Both the position numbers and the translations under genes were made by a program. From contig NC_088711.1 in the NCBI RefSeq assembly GCF_963576615.1, positions 25,452,182-25,516,181 of the forward strand: DNA of 64,000 nt, read 5' to 3'. Numbering within the stretch: the stretch's first letter is position 1; every line of letters starts with the position of its first letter. The notes beneath the pieces are model-generated. The model saw nothing but the letters and a program-made list of their open reading frames with translations, had not been told where the DNA came from and searched no databases. This DNA is from Watersipora subatra (lineage: Eukaryota > Bryozoa > Gymnolaemata > Cheilostomatida > Watersiporidae). This document shows, piece after piece, positions 36,076 through 50,200 of this stretch.

Positions 36076-38739
36076 AACACTAATTGCATAATTCCTACTG
36101 CTCAGTTTTAGCTTTGATTGCAATTCTGCAAAAACCTGTTATAAAAATCACTATACGTAATCTCTTTAATACAGCAGCTATGGCTGTATATTGAATTCAA
36201 CTCTGCAGTTAAAGGCAATGGTGAGTGCATGACAAGTTGACTGAAGTGTGAGACAGTTAAACTCACTTGTATTCTGTTTAACAAATCAATATGATATTAG
36301 TGCAGAAACACATGTAGTCATGAGAGTCTTTTGTCTTGTCGTCTGCAGCCTGATGAATCTCTTTGGAGATGTACAGTGAGTGGGACGGTAGCTCGCTGCT
36401 CGCTGTACTAGACCAAGTTTAGAAGATTTCTGGTAATTTCTTTCATGCATTTGAATGTATCTAGTAAAATAGTAACGTAAAATTAAACAAAATGTATTGA
36501 AATATTTAATTATTTTTAATGTGTTAATAACTACAGCTACAGTAAGTTCTTTGTTTTGGCAGCAAACTTTTATCTACCTGGTACAAAATACCCTAAAATA
36601 ACAATATAATACTTTATCAATAGAATCTGGTGGTGATCAGTTTTAGCCAGAAAGCGCCATCATTTACGGATCTCTGAAAAGTCTTTTTTTTTCCTGAAAC
36701 CTTCTAAATTAATGATGTACTCAGATATTTGCTCTAGCATAGCCCAAACGCCCCAAGATTTTATGCTCGTCTGATGGAAGCAATGAGTAGCACTGCTGTC
36801 GGTAGTATTACTAAACAAGTCATTCATGGTATTTTAGCTACTAGAGGGGATTAATTATAATACGAACACTTGCTTTGTTTGGTACTGATTATAAAGAAAA
36901 TCAAGCAGTCCTCATAATTTTTTACAGGCACCACTTATTAACCAGAGGCTCAAAAGAACAACAGTTTATTTCGCGAGATTGTATCCTTCCTACAGTTAGT
37001 ACTGTTTCATTTTCTGCTATTTTTCGATGTAAAAATAGCTTGGTTGGTTCGTTTTAGATATTTGCTATGCAACGGCAGGCCATTTCCTGACATTCCGATA
37101 CCCTTGGAAATTTGAATATTCGTGTTAAATGACATGCTTTGTAAAAACTGTCAGCTTCATTTATTCCTTATTCAAACACTCTCCAGAGTTTTGTTTAGCG
37201 TGATAGTCGGATCAAATAATGGAGAGTTTATGATGTCGTGTCAAATCTTTGCTCATTTTGCTATAGTTGTGATTTCGAGATCTAATCACACAAGTGAATA
37301 AAATTTTATCACATTACTAATAACTGGAGACAGTTGTGTTTATCTCCCTTTTGTTATTCTAAAAATAAAATAATTAAAGCTAGTGAGGGTGAGCAACAAT
37401 TTCTTTTAATATTTAATATAGCTTATAAGTGTCTTGAAAATTTTGATATCTGTACATCTCTGCAAGTCTCGTCGTCTCTACGCTCCGCAGACCCGTTCTG
37501 TTCTTCAACATTTTTTCCTACCAGCATGATACTAACTTTACACTTAGCATAGCTTTTATAAATCAGTGCAATCATTTTTCTCATGAGTTGTTAGGGCCAG
37601 AGGCATTTAGTACGAAGTTAGTCAATTAATTCCATTTCTCTGATAAGCTCTCGATGACCCTTTCGCTATTCAACGCCAACAATATTAATTCTTTCACAAA
37701 ATAGGCTAAGATAACGCAATAAGAATAAAATAACAAACAATCGTCTTCGGTAATTTTAAATTGGCTCGTGTTTAAAGTAGGTTTCATTATAATTTTTTTA
37801 AAAGATTTTAGCTTGTAAATAATACTACCATTCAATTGACATGCGTGCCTCCTTTGTTAGACAGCTTCGAACATCAATCAATAAAAGTTAACATTCAGTG
37901 CGTTTCGCCAAGTCAGTCGATCAATTATGAGAATAAGGTAGTGCCAGTACATGCATGTGATTATATATATAGACATTTATCATGTTCCAGAGCACTTGCT
38001 ACGCTCTGGTCCGACAGTGCACATCTATATCAGCTCAGGTATCTTCTCAAGCTCATTAATAAACCACGTCTCATCAAGGGAAGTCTTGGCGTGTGTCCGT
38101 CTCTCTCTCTTGTCTCTCTCTGTCAGATACCGTCAAATTTTGTTTTATTTATTTTATGGAACTGACTCTGTCATATCTAGTGGTGAGTAAAATATATTTA
38201 TATATATATATATAAAGTTAATTTATAGATATGCGGTGGCACTATAGAACTTTTGACGCGCAAGTCATTTGTTTACAAATAACACGGTATTCCACATTTT
38301 GTTTATTTAGATATGCAAAACTCGTAGTCAAAAATATTCGACTAAAAGAATAATTTAGAGTTATATTTTCTCAGTATTCTTTTCATAATTTTCTCACCAT
38401 AATGTGAGGGGGTGCAGCTGTAAAATGGTTAGATATCAACTGAAGTACCTCTGGCTGTGAGCAAGTCCACTACATTTCAGGCAAACAAAGCTATCTTCTC
38501 CTTATTGTGCCTAAAAGCATTGAAGTTCACGAAAGGGGGCCGCAGAGTGACTGTGTTTTCTGAAAGCCTAGCCTTAATTCATAGTTGATGCAATTTTGTT
38601 ACAGCTAGTTGCGTGTGAAGGCTCCGCGACCGGCTGCTGTGTGACTATTTGCATCTTATCTAAAGGCATGGATATAACCAGTAACATAGCTAGCCAATAT
38701 TTTGTTGTTTTTCTTAGTAAAGTGCAGGCTTGTATTCCC

Positions 38740-38850
38740 TGGTTGCAAGTTGGGGCAGCAAATGTTAGGCGAGTAGTTATGAACACCTGGGGGTTTGGGG
38801 GGCGGTGTAAGCCCCCTAACAGGGTTCGGGGCAGTGTCTCAAAGCTCTGG
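38740..38850 (+). other. G-rich patch with short hairpin
   Basis: An unusually G-rich stretch for this AT-rich window: runs of five and six G around 38790-38800, then GGGGGCGG...CCCCC able to pair, then GGG and GGGG runs. It could be a transposon edge or a G-quadruplex-prone site. No other feature explains it. Confidence 0.4.
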
Positions 38851-41241
38851 ACCTTTTAAGCATCAAAAACCCTCAATGTATGCATAAATGCAATTAAGTG
38901 TAAGCATCAAAATCTACATGAATATATTGTTTATGGTTCATGGAAGGCAAAACTTGTTCTTTATTCAACGAACGATAATAAAATTACGGCATAAAACTCA
39001 GGACACTACAGATTTCTGTATGGGACATTGACAGAGCAAGAGCTATTACATTTTTATTGCAATAGCTTTTGTTTTGTTAATGTGTCCATGGCAGAAATCT
39101 TTCACAACTGATTCTGTATCTATTTCAACATCTTTATATAATATTAGAAGATTATTTAGACGAACCTTCCCCATTATAGTGCTCCTCAACGATGTTTTGG
39201 TTCGGTTATGTTATGATAAGAAAAATGCAAGTTTGGGAGCCTTCTTCACACTGCCACTGTAAGCAATAAAGTTCAGTTTGCAAGTCTTAATAAAGTCTCA
39301 CAAGATCACTCATTTGGCGAGATCACCACGGAGGCAATATAGAGTGCTAGTAAATTAGTTGTTGAACACTCCAAGTGAATGAGCTTAGACTGTGATTCTT
39401 AGTACTTACCAGCCGAAAATCACAAAAAATTGGTCGGCTCAGCCAGCCGGCCGCCCCAGAGAATACGGGCCTAGTAAAGTGAGATCAACCATTTAATTAT
39501 ACTCTGCACTGTTTAAAAGAGCGTAGAATGGTTTGAATCCATTTTAGTGAGAGCTTATGCAGGTTTCTATTTAGGGAGAACTCAGCTGTATCATTTGTAT
39601 TATGCATTCGAAAGTAGCAAAAACACTCTGTCTTGTGGCATATCAGAACACATCTTACCATGATCTTACCATTCAACTCCTTTAAAGACACTACAGTTAA
39701 ATGGGGGCAAGTTTACTGTACAACTTTCACAACATGATGAAAAGAGCATTGTTAGAATGCTCACAAGTGGGCTGTCTGAATGTATCTATGCGTTTCTATG
39801 TATTTGTGTTTCTCTATGTTTGAGCAAATGGACTTTGTATTTTAGTGATTATGTGTATGCGTTTCATGCCAGAAAAATACGGAGATTTTTGAGGTTTAGA
39901 TTAAAATAATCGGCAGGTGTTAGCGGAGGGACTTTTCTTAAAAACTGATGTACCCTGAAAAATTGTCCAATCAAGTTCTCCGACGACGCATATTTTTGTC
40001 AAGGAACCCTAGGCATTGTCTATAATCCCGTTGAGACGGCCACACACAAGGGATAGTTTAAAGCCAATTACAATGAAGGCAATTATTATGTTAGTACAGA
40101 TTGTCACACTTTTTATGAGATTACGACATTACTAATTGTAGTGTTCTGTTGTCCTATATAATAGCCGTGACAAAGAAGACAAACGCTATTATATACTTAC
40201 TGCACACTTACTTCACCAACTTTTTAACTCCGAACACAAAAATATATATTTGCCGTTTTTAAAATCACGACCTTAAAATTTAAAATTTTTTCTCAGAGTA
40301 TTTGAGTTTTTGCTAAGGAGTTTATCAAAACAAGGTAACAAAAATCGACTTTCAAAAACTTTCTATAGGGATATAATTAGTTAGTCAATGCTGGTCACCA
40401 CTAGAAGACCGAATAATAATGTCGTTTTGTCATACTTACTGTTATAAGCTAGAACCGTTTTTGGTCAGATTTGGAAGTTATGAACAGGTTGGTCAAATAA
40501 GCAATTACCTTAATGAGATGTTTTAAGCAGGTTAACCTAATAATTGATGACTACGTGTAATTATAGAACTCAGCCAACACCAACTTTCAAATACCTCCCA
40601 AATGATAAATTTTGTTTCAGTTAGTACAGATGTTTGTCCGTCTATTAAAAAAGTTATAATTTTTTGCACATTCATGACTACTCTCGAGGGAGCCAACTGT
40701 CTATAGATATTCAACCGGCTCCACTAAAATTGCGATGATAAATTTCGCTGCATAATTTTGATGCTTAAAAAACTTTTGGTCATGATAAAAGCATCACCAT
40801 TGTTCCATTACTCACAGCAGCATCAGGGTTTGTTAAATTCTGTAAATAAAACCTGGCCCAACTTGAAAATTCTGATGACCAAAATAGCAATCAAATTGTT
40901 TATTATAAATATACATAAACACTAATTATAAAAACAAAAATATGAGCTATGACAAATATTTCATCTTTTTATTTTGCTCTTTACTTAATAGCATGAATTT
41001 ACTATTCTTGGTTATAGTTATTTGTGTAATGCAGCTGTACAACTACTCATATTTTGGGTAATGTCAGGTGAAGTCGGGTGGCTGTAGTAGAAAACATAAA
41101 AATCTTTCCATTTCTTATTTGCTGACTCACAGCCCTGGTAGAATAACATGCATAACATTAATGGAGTGAATACGAATTCTTTATTTCTGTAAACCCAAGG
41201 AAGTTGATGTGGATAGAAATTCCTCAAATTACAGCGCATTT

Positions 41242-44200
41242 ATGCCTTTATTTTTTCTTACCACTCCACAACCATGGTTAGACCGCGTAGCAATGTCCAC
41301 GTGTGTCATTGGTTGTGTAGGTGACACCGCCCAGTTACTCACAGGTGTTCAAACTGTTCATTATTCAGGTGCTGCCAGATTAGATGCTCGGGTTATGATC
41401 AGCTCATCCAAGCCTGCTTCAACTCCAAGTTCTGCCATGATACCTTCGCTGCCTGCTGCCTTCTTTTCTCCGACCTATCGCCCTCTAGGCATCCCGTTTA
41501 ACACTTACGGTGCAATGCTGTGCAACTGGACAGCGATTAACTCTTTTCACGAGGCCCAACAGAAGGTCACACAAGTCGAGACGGAGAGCAAAGCTGACAG
41601 CAGTTATCAAGGTACCGTGAGAAACTCTCTTTCCTGACGCATTTTTAAGTGAAGATGATTGCCGAGGCGTTATATCCACTGAGAAAGTATTTATAGCTTG
41701 TGACTGGCAATATGGCAATAAATTACAAAACCAACCAACAATTTTATTAATTAATTATATGAAAATTTGAGGTTTTTTTGGTAAAAATAATCAAACTTTA
41801 AGAATTATAGCTCTGTATTAAAGTATTATGCGGTGACAGAACGCCTTTCATCTCATCAAAACAATTCTGTCCATTTCTTCAATTAAAGTGATATTATTAC
41901 AACAATTAAATAATTTTCGACAAATTTCATCAATCAACAAAAACATATTCGCACTAAAAGCATCTGCCCTTTGGTAATTACAAATAGATATGCACTAATT
42001 CACCTCCAGAATCTGCTCATTACGCCCTCGGACAGGCTTTTTACCTCAATTGCATAACAGATATAGTGCAATAAATTACACAATTTGCTGTGTTTTAACA
42101 AAGATCAGGTAGTTTGAGGCCGCAAAATGAGTGAGCACGCGTCCATCACTCCGCCATTTATCTTCATCGGAAACGAAAAAATGTAAGAAAAGTCTGTGGA
42201 AGCTAATCGGATCCAACATCTGGTGCTTAAGAAGCAAAAATTAAAATGTGCTAATTAAAAAGAACAGCCAGTGGTTGTTAATGGTGAATGTAACCAAAAT
42301 ACGAGTACATGTAGGTATGTATTTCTGGTGGGTCTATACTCCAAGCTGTCCGATTGCATGTTTTATACAATAATAACATTGCTGGTAGACAGGTTTTTAT
42401 CAGTGACAGTTGAGCAAAACCGTTTAAGGTTTAATCATTTAAAATCGTCTTCAGGGTAATACGGGTAAATACAGTAAAAATACTAGCAAGAAGCTGTACT
42501 GTTTACCAGTTGAAAAAGTTTTTAATATGTTTAGACTTTGTGAAAGCTGCTGATTTGTTACACATTCTTTTTATCTTGTTTTGTACACTGGCAGACAATT
42601 TTCAGGAAATGCTGCCAAATCTTTACATGTGCTGTCAATTGCTTCTGTCTGTTTCATCCTCTATTCTCATCAATTATTCTTTTGATAATACATTGTGATG
42701 CATGCCTTGTTTGAACATCCATGTTAGGTATGTTGTTAGACAGCAACCTTTACCTAGTTTAAAATTAGCTGTCGCTGTCATGACAAGTGAAGCAAGTTTA
42801 TCTGGCCGATAGTCCACTAGCCATGATGTTGTTCTAAGGAGCTAAGAACTCTGTCATCGTATTACAGAGGATTCCGACTCAATGGATGGGGATAAGCGTC
42901 GGCGGTCAAGGACTAACTTTACGAGTTGGCAGATGGATGAGTTGGAGAGGGCCTTCAGAGACTGTCACTACCCTGACATATTCAGCAGAGAGTCGATAGC
43001 CGTACGACTAAATCTCGTCGAATCTAGGGTTCAGGTGAGTGAAACTTTGGAATGATGCGGCTACCTGTTTTTTTAGAAACTGATAATTAAAGTCATTCTT
43101 TACATGAGATGGTGTTACAGCAAAAATCACCTCATCGACAATTCAAAATAAGTTAGTACGGCACGTTTAGAAATAAATTTAGGATTGACGTAAGTCAGAG
43201 AACAGGGTTGATTGATGTACTAGCATTGCTCTCTCTGTTCAGAATCACATCGATGTAGTACTTTGAAAGAAGTTTTACTGAGTGAAAGTACACTAATGAC
43301 ATCACACAAGAAGTATTAAAGTGATTTACATGGTTAATACCAGGTTCCTGCTACTCTAACTACTGGTACTCTAACTACTGGTACTCTAACTACTGGTACT
43401 CTAGCTACTGGTACTCTAACTACTGGTACTCTAACTACTGGTACTCTAACTACTGGTACTCTAACTACTGGTACTCTAACTACTGGTACTCTAACTACTG
43501 GTACTCTAACTACTGGTACTCTAACTACTGGTACTCTAACTGCTGGTACTCTAACTACTGGTACTCTAACTGCTGCTACTCTAACTGCTGGTACTCTAAC
43601 TACTGGTACTCTAACTACTGGTACTCTAACTACTGGTACTCTAACTACTGGTACTCTAACTGCTGGTACTCTAACTGCTGGTACTCTAACTGCTGGTACT
43701 CTAACTACTGGTACTCTAACTACTGGTACTCTAACTGCTGGTACTCTAACTACTGGTACTCTAACTACTGGTACTCTAACTACTGGTACAACTGCTAAAT
43801 GGTTAGTTGCTTCCACTACATGTCAGATTAATGAGTGACCATAAAAGTTTGCTGTCTATGTTAACACATTCTTGGGTAACCTATTGCCTCTTGGAAGTTT
43901 GGTGATTAACATAGAATTAAATTAAATCACAGTTTTCATTCATCAAACCTGTATTCTAGAGCATTGGTTAGCATAGCTAACATCTCTACCTATGCACTCC
44001 TACTATGTCAAATAAGATAGCTAACATCTCTACCTATGCACTCCTACTATGTCAAATAAGATAGCTAACATCTCTACCTATGCACTCCTACTATGTCAAA
44101 TAAGATAGCTAACATCTCTACCTATGCACTCCTATGTCGAATAAGATAGCTAACATCTCTACCTATGCACTCCTATGTCGAATAAGATAGCTAACATCTC

Positions 44201-47200
44201 TACCTATGCACTCCTATGTCAAATAAGATAGCTAACATCTCTACCTATGCACTCCTATGTCAAATAAGATAGCAAACATGTAGAACAGGTGTTCTTCTTT
44301 AATTTGAAGAGCTAATTTTTATCCTTTTGCAAAATATATTGTGAAATTGATTAATTATATTTCTCTCAAGTGCTAGGCTTTGGTTGACTACAACAAACGA
44401 ACTTTTGTTCAAAGTCTATTACACAATGTTCATTCACAGTTTCATCACCGCTCTCTCATTGGGTCCAACAGCTGCAACAATCTTCTCTTAATCCACGTCC
44501 AAGATTCTCTTGTACTTTCCGATACACGACCATGCTCCATAGCGTTAGCCTACTATGCCCTCACGTTTACAACTGACAGGTCCTACTTGAGGACACTTGT
44601 TACAACATGCCATATACATGACTCTCTACTTCCTAATGGCAAGGCGCCAAATAGCCCCCCCACCCCCAACATATTACTTCAAATAGTGGGTTTTCCTCAT
44701 AAAAATGCATGCATGGGCTAAACTTACACGACTATTATAAATAATATGTGAAGGTGTAACAGTTATTAGTAATTTTTATTTTCAGCGAAAATCCTATGTG
44801 TAGGCTATTTGGTGATAACAACTGAAAGCTTACATATATACCTTGTTACACCTATTAACTTCATGTTGCTACTAATTATTATACAATCTGGTCCGCCAAA
44901 AGAGATATATATATATAATTTATATAAAATAAATTGGTTTTATCGTACTTTTATGTTCAAAACTAATTCTATGACTAAATGATGAATTAGTAAAATTAAA
45001 AAATGAAGTAAAATTCAAAGCTAGAAAATAACTCTACGCTAATAGTAATAAATGGAGTAGCTGTTTAGTCAAATTTTTCTTCATTCAGTATCTGGTTGAC
45101 GGTGTCGCTTGAAAATGAAGACACTGTAATCACGAACAATTCGACTTCCAGACAAGTTTTAGTCACCATATATATTTATAAGCGTGTATAATGAACTATG
45201 TTGTAAGTGTGAAGATAAATTTAAGAATTAGCATTGTAAAAAATAATAACGATAATCGGCAAGTGCCTGAGTATTACGAAACTTAATAATGATTTTGTAA
45301 GAAAATGTAATTAAAGGCTCAGGATTTAAAGCTTACTTGTACAGATTTACGATAAGTGATTTAGAAATGCAATATTTATAATCATTCCTTAAAAAATTGT
45401 CTGAATTCATCTAAAATGTGACATGTGATTTGCTTGCTTTTGTTGTTACCAAACAAAAGTCGACACGCAACAGCCAATATGTTAATATTTCATACGTAAA
45501 AAAATTATAATAAAAATAAAAAGAATCATAATAAAAATTAGACGAATGGAATCACTAAAACAATGTTTTCCCAGCTGAGATTTTTTGTCAACGCAGCATC
45601 AAGTGCCGATACATTACTGATGAATATTGAAAATGGAGTTTTGTGTCGGCATTCCGATTTTTGAACATAGTAAATATATATTGTAAAATCACACCCAAGT
45701 TCAAAACATGTTTTGAATCATAAAGCTAACATAAAATGTGAAAATCAGAATAGTTGGATTGCGGTAAATGAGTCTTGTAAAAAATTGGTAATTTTTATTA
45801 TTGCAGTTTTTCATCCATATGATACACTACAACCTTGAGCGTCAACTGATATCAGTATTAGTCAAATAGAGGTATGTCATAAGAAATGTACTTCACTGAA
45901 TGTGTAGTCTTAATCCATAAGCATACTACGCCTCCAAAAGTACGCCTCTAAAATCTGTTGATCAACTTGCAAGTTTTTTTCTCATTCGCTTAGTTATGCC
46001 TCTTCAGTTTCAGCATAACTTCTCGAGAAGTCATAACTGACTCGCAACAGTTGCCATCATCAAGAGTGAGTTATGACCTACAAATTATTCCAAATTTTCT
46101 GCAAATCCGGTTCATACCAGTCATTTATCATAATAACATCAGATGCCTTCAAGGCACGCACATTGCCGCAACAGGAACCTTGGTTGCACGCTATAAATGT
46201 CTTTATATGCCAACTTTGCAGATTATCTTCAAATTAGGTGATTTTTTCTTACCTGAGCATTTGCTTGACCAAGTTTTAATCTTTATCACGTGTAAACATA
46301 GAATATATAGATCTGTTAATTATCATTGTACTAGTGAGTCTTAGTTTGTATGTAACGGTTTTTTTTTCTGAACAATAGCGCTTGTTTACCACCAACTCCA
46401 ATCTTCTCATCGTATTTTAGCAAAAGCTGGCGACTGTATAATTTTATGTACAAAAATTCGTGCTCAATTATAAAAGCTTGATTATTATGATAAGTTATTA
46501 CTAAATTATTATTATTATTAAATTTATCATTATCTTTCGCACAATTATAAATACGCATCTAGTATACAAGCGCTGATAAAACGTGTTTCATAAACACCTG
46601 GTGTATCTCCTATTAGTAATCTATTTGCTTCTTTGAAAGCGTTTACCACTCGCGTGTTACACAGTTATGGGAAGCATGCCAGAAAGTGTTACCAATTCGA
46701 CGTAACATTAATTTTCATGTTTGCTACCAAACCAACAAATTTAAATCAAGCTATCTGCATAATTAATTATCTATATGCATGACATTTATTATACAGTTGA
46801 AACGGTCAGCGGTTTACGACGTTTCTATTCAAAATATAAGTTTTACATAATATCAACAGTTTCTGTTGTAGAATTTTATGAGGTTAGATCAGCAGTTTGA
46901 AAAAAACATCTCTAATTACAGAAGTTCAAAGCTTTACTAGCTGTCAGTTTAACAAAATATCAGGCAATCTTGAAAGTCAAGGTCGAATGATCAAGTGGCG
47001 AGCGAACTTGTTTGTGTCTAATTAGGAGAATTTAATCTGCTAGTATTATTAAATTGTTGTGTAAGATTTGGTTGGTGTTTGTTCGCTGCACACACCTCAG
47101 CCGCAGGCGCCATTGCTATAGGCTACAGATGACATGAAATGTCCACAATTACTTCGTTTGCTTGGGTGTCTATTTAATCGCTATGTAGAAAGTTATATTC

Positions 47201-50200
47201 GTCAAATGTTGAATTCCTGCGTTGGCGAGAATTGTCCTAAATACTGTACCGTATACCATTTAAAATATTTAGCTGAAAGTGAAGAGTAAACACCAAACAC
47301 ACGGCGAACAAAGTTTGATGCGAACTGATTGCACCGACATATACGACAATCAATTGCCAATTACGTGACACTCAAGTGATTAGATCTCTGAACTACTTCA
47401 TCAGTTGTCATTAAATGAACCTTTGAAGCTGCTATTCTTCATTAATCTGAAGAAAATTATTATATTTATAAATTTCATTCGCTAAAAGCTTCATGTTGTG
47501 ATTGCAACAGATGAATTTGCGTTTCCATAATGGCGATTAATTAACTAGCAAACGATTTTGCTGAATAAATCAAGTCCAAGAATATCAGCACTATTCCTAC
47601 ATCTTTGAGATAGTTATTATGCGTATTGACTTCACGGAATTTATTAAAAGGTCTCATTATGTTTAGATTGGATGCACAAGGAGAATTGACAGTATTTAAT
47701 GATAAACCAAACAGTATTTAACACTACATAAACTAGCATTGAGGGCAGCAGTAAATTAACTTGGTCTCCGAGTGCAAAACTCTGTCTGGCCTCTAAAATC
47801 TGAGTTCAATGGTACGATATGAAATGATCAATAAAAATGACTTTATTTATATAATTGGTGTTTGTGTTGGGAAAATGTGTGAGTTATTGTTTAAAGTCAT
47901 GCATGTTTACACAGCAAATTTTTGATGAAAGAGGTCGGAAGAAAGCAATGATTGATAGTAAGTACAAGCTTGTCAAGTTACGGCAAACGAGTGCAATAAG
48001 CGCAGTGCAGAGGACACATTCCGCCATAACCTAGCCTGTAAGATCCAACCTTACCGCATTACATATAAATACTTATTAGTAACCCCCATGCCAACAATTC
48101 TCAATTTTACAAATTTGTTAAATTTTTTTCTGTTACCTTGTATAAAATTTTATTATTATGTTCCGCTCTGTTTTACCAGTGATGACATAGAAATGACCCT
48201 GCAAAGCAGGACCACCTTAAAACAGAACTAATATGTGTCATTTTCACCTTGCTAAGGAATATAGTAACACTCATCAATGTTGAATAATTTTTATGTTAAC
48301 CTTATATTAACATTGATTAGGGCCAGATAAGCTACGTAGCTACAAGTTATATTATATGATAAGAATGTTGTTTTTCGTATTTCTATAAGTGTCAGTGCAC
48401 CAAATGATTGCTTAGTAATGAAAGCGAATGCGTGTGATGACCAACTCCTTGATAAGGCTGAATAAAGCTAATCATCACGTCTTTAATGCGCCCTAAAAGT
48501 AAATTTTCGGGATTTTCAATGCGGACCAATTTAATGCACAAAAACTAAACGTAATAAAAAAGCTATCGCTTTGCACATTTGATAGAACCTTGCTAATGCT
48601 GCGCGCTTCCTTGTGAAATATAATTCTTATTCATTACAACTGTATTATTAATTTATACATTTATATTATGAGCAAACGCTTGAGAATTAAATGTATTTAT
48701 ATTATGCATAAATACTTGAGCACTGAAAAGCAATTGATGCTAGGAGAGTTGACAATGAGCTATGTTCATGACTATATTATGCGCTTTTCCATAGCGCTTA
48801 AAAGGCTCTGGGAAAAAATTGATATTCTACACGAGTTGAAGCCATTAAGTCATTGAAGGCTAAGTGGAATGCTCTTAGCTCCACTCAAGTTCTTGTTATC
48901 ACTTTCATTTATAGATTTACGCGCCATTATGCTCTTTGTTTTCACATTTTCAATGAATGCATTAATTAAAATACTAAACGTTTAATTGATTGAAACAGAT
49001 ACAAGTGTATATTTATGGCTGAAAAACCTGCCAGCTCTATTCACAGATATTGCGTATTATGTTTCAATTAAAATTCAAGAATGACACTATCGGATATGTC
49101 TGCTCCGTGCAATTCAAGTCATTGTTTGAGCTGTTATAAGACCATCAAACCTTTTATATATGCGGATATGCTTTAATTTCACAGGGAAAACTGTCAATAA
49201 ACAGTAATCAACTTTTAATAAGATGAAACAAGCACTCCATACGCAAGTCATTAGAAGTTCAACTCATGGATCACCGTATGGGATGCATAGGTCTTAGACG
49301 ACTGAGAACTGTTGAGAGATATTATAGGTGTAATAATCCTTTTTACTTAATTACTAAAATACAACACAGCCTTCAAGTAGCTTGCACTGGTTTTAAAAAC
49401 CAAAAAGTAATAAATGCATGTCCAAAAAACCTTCCCTGAACCTGCTAATGAAAATGCCTTTGGTAAGCCATGTCCTTCACTTTGTACATACGTCTTTTGA
49501 TTTTAAAACATTTTACCACATTCTATTAAAGTTAGCAATGCAATATAAAAAGTTGATGAGGAGGCTGCGTATAAGAGTTCAATCACAAATTACTATGACT
49601 TTCCATTTAAATGCTGATAAATGGGCACAGAATGAGAATGCATAAGGGTTTATCCACTTATTTATTGCTTATAATAATTTAAGATTTGCTGCATGATAGA
49701 AAACTCTGAAAACAACAAAACCTATCTAACTCAGAAGTTTGACAAAAAACCTATTGATTTGCCAGGTTTGGTTCCAAAATAGACGAGCAAAGTGGAGAAA
49801 AAAGGAGAATACAAGAAAGGGACCAGGCCGTCCAGCCCACAATGCACAGCCACAGAGCTGCAGTGGAGAACCTATACACCCAGAAGAAATGAAAATTCGA
49901 GAGCTCGAAAGGTGAGATCTCTTAATTAAAATTCATTTTTATCACACCGCAAGAGTTAGAACAAAGGTAGATTTATTGCAGTCTCACAGAGAATCTACCA
50001 TAAATGCCACATATACCGGGCATTGTGGGTTTCCTGCGATTGAGCAATCACTATGAGAGATTAAAGAGTTCATCCAAACTCTTCCCTTGCGCAAGCTCCT
50101 CTCATTCATTATCTAGTTTTTGCTATGCTTTACTGCAATTTAATGGAGTCTATAGTACAATTTAATGTTTTTTTGCTTTAGAGCTGAAAGGAAAAAACGG

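Larger units (their letters stand above)
34262..41241. other. Region between the coiled-coil gene and UNC4 without a supported gene
   Basis: About 7 kb that should contain the missing first exon of the minus-strand coiled-coil gene and the promoter of UNC4. Open frames here (for example minus-strand 34930-35148 with QDIRWLKEIVKMMTKHCGDK, 35471-35683, and 37626-37835) look more protein-like than chance but have no recognisable family and no phase-compatible joins. Other visible items are the 30-bp array at 35721-36075, a CT run and a short TA run near 38100-38215, and a G-rich patch near 38785-38835. Confidence 0.5.

Noticed and set aside
35703-36089. Overlapping open frames on both strands (128 and 115 codons)
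   Set aside because: Explained by the 30-bp minisatellite; no splice sites or family similarity.
36340-36380. A 27-nt plus-strand mini-exon between CTGCAG and GTGAGT
   Set aside because: Isolated, too short, no partner exons and no family signal.
41209-41241. UNC4 start at 41209
   Set aside because: The codon there is GTG; the first in-frame ATG is 41242, and an in-frame stop lies upstream at 41167-41169.
43334-43816. 160-codon Val/Arg/Pro repeat protein on the minus strand
   Set aside because: Generated by the 15-bp minisatellite in UNC4 intron 2.
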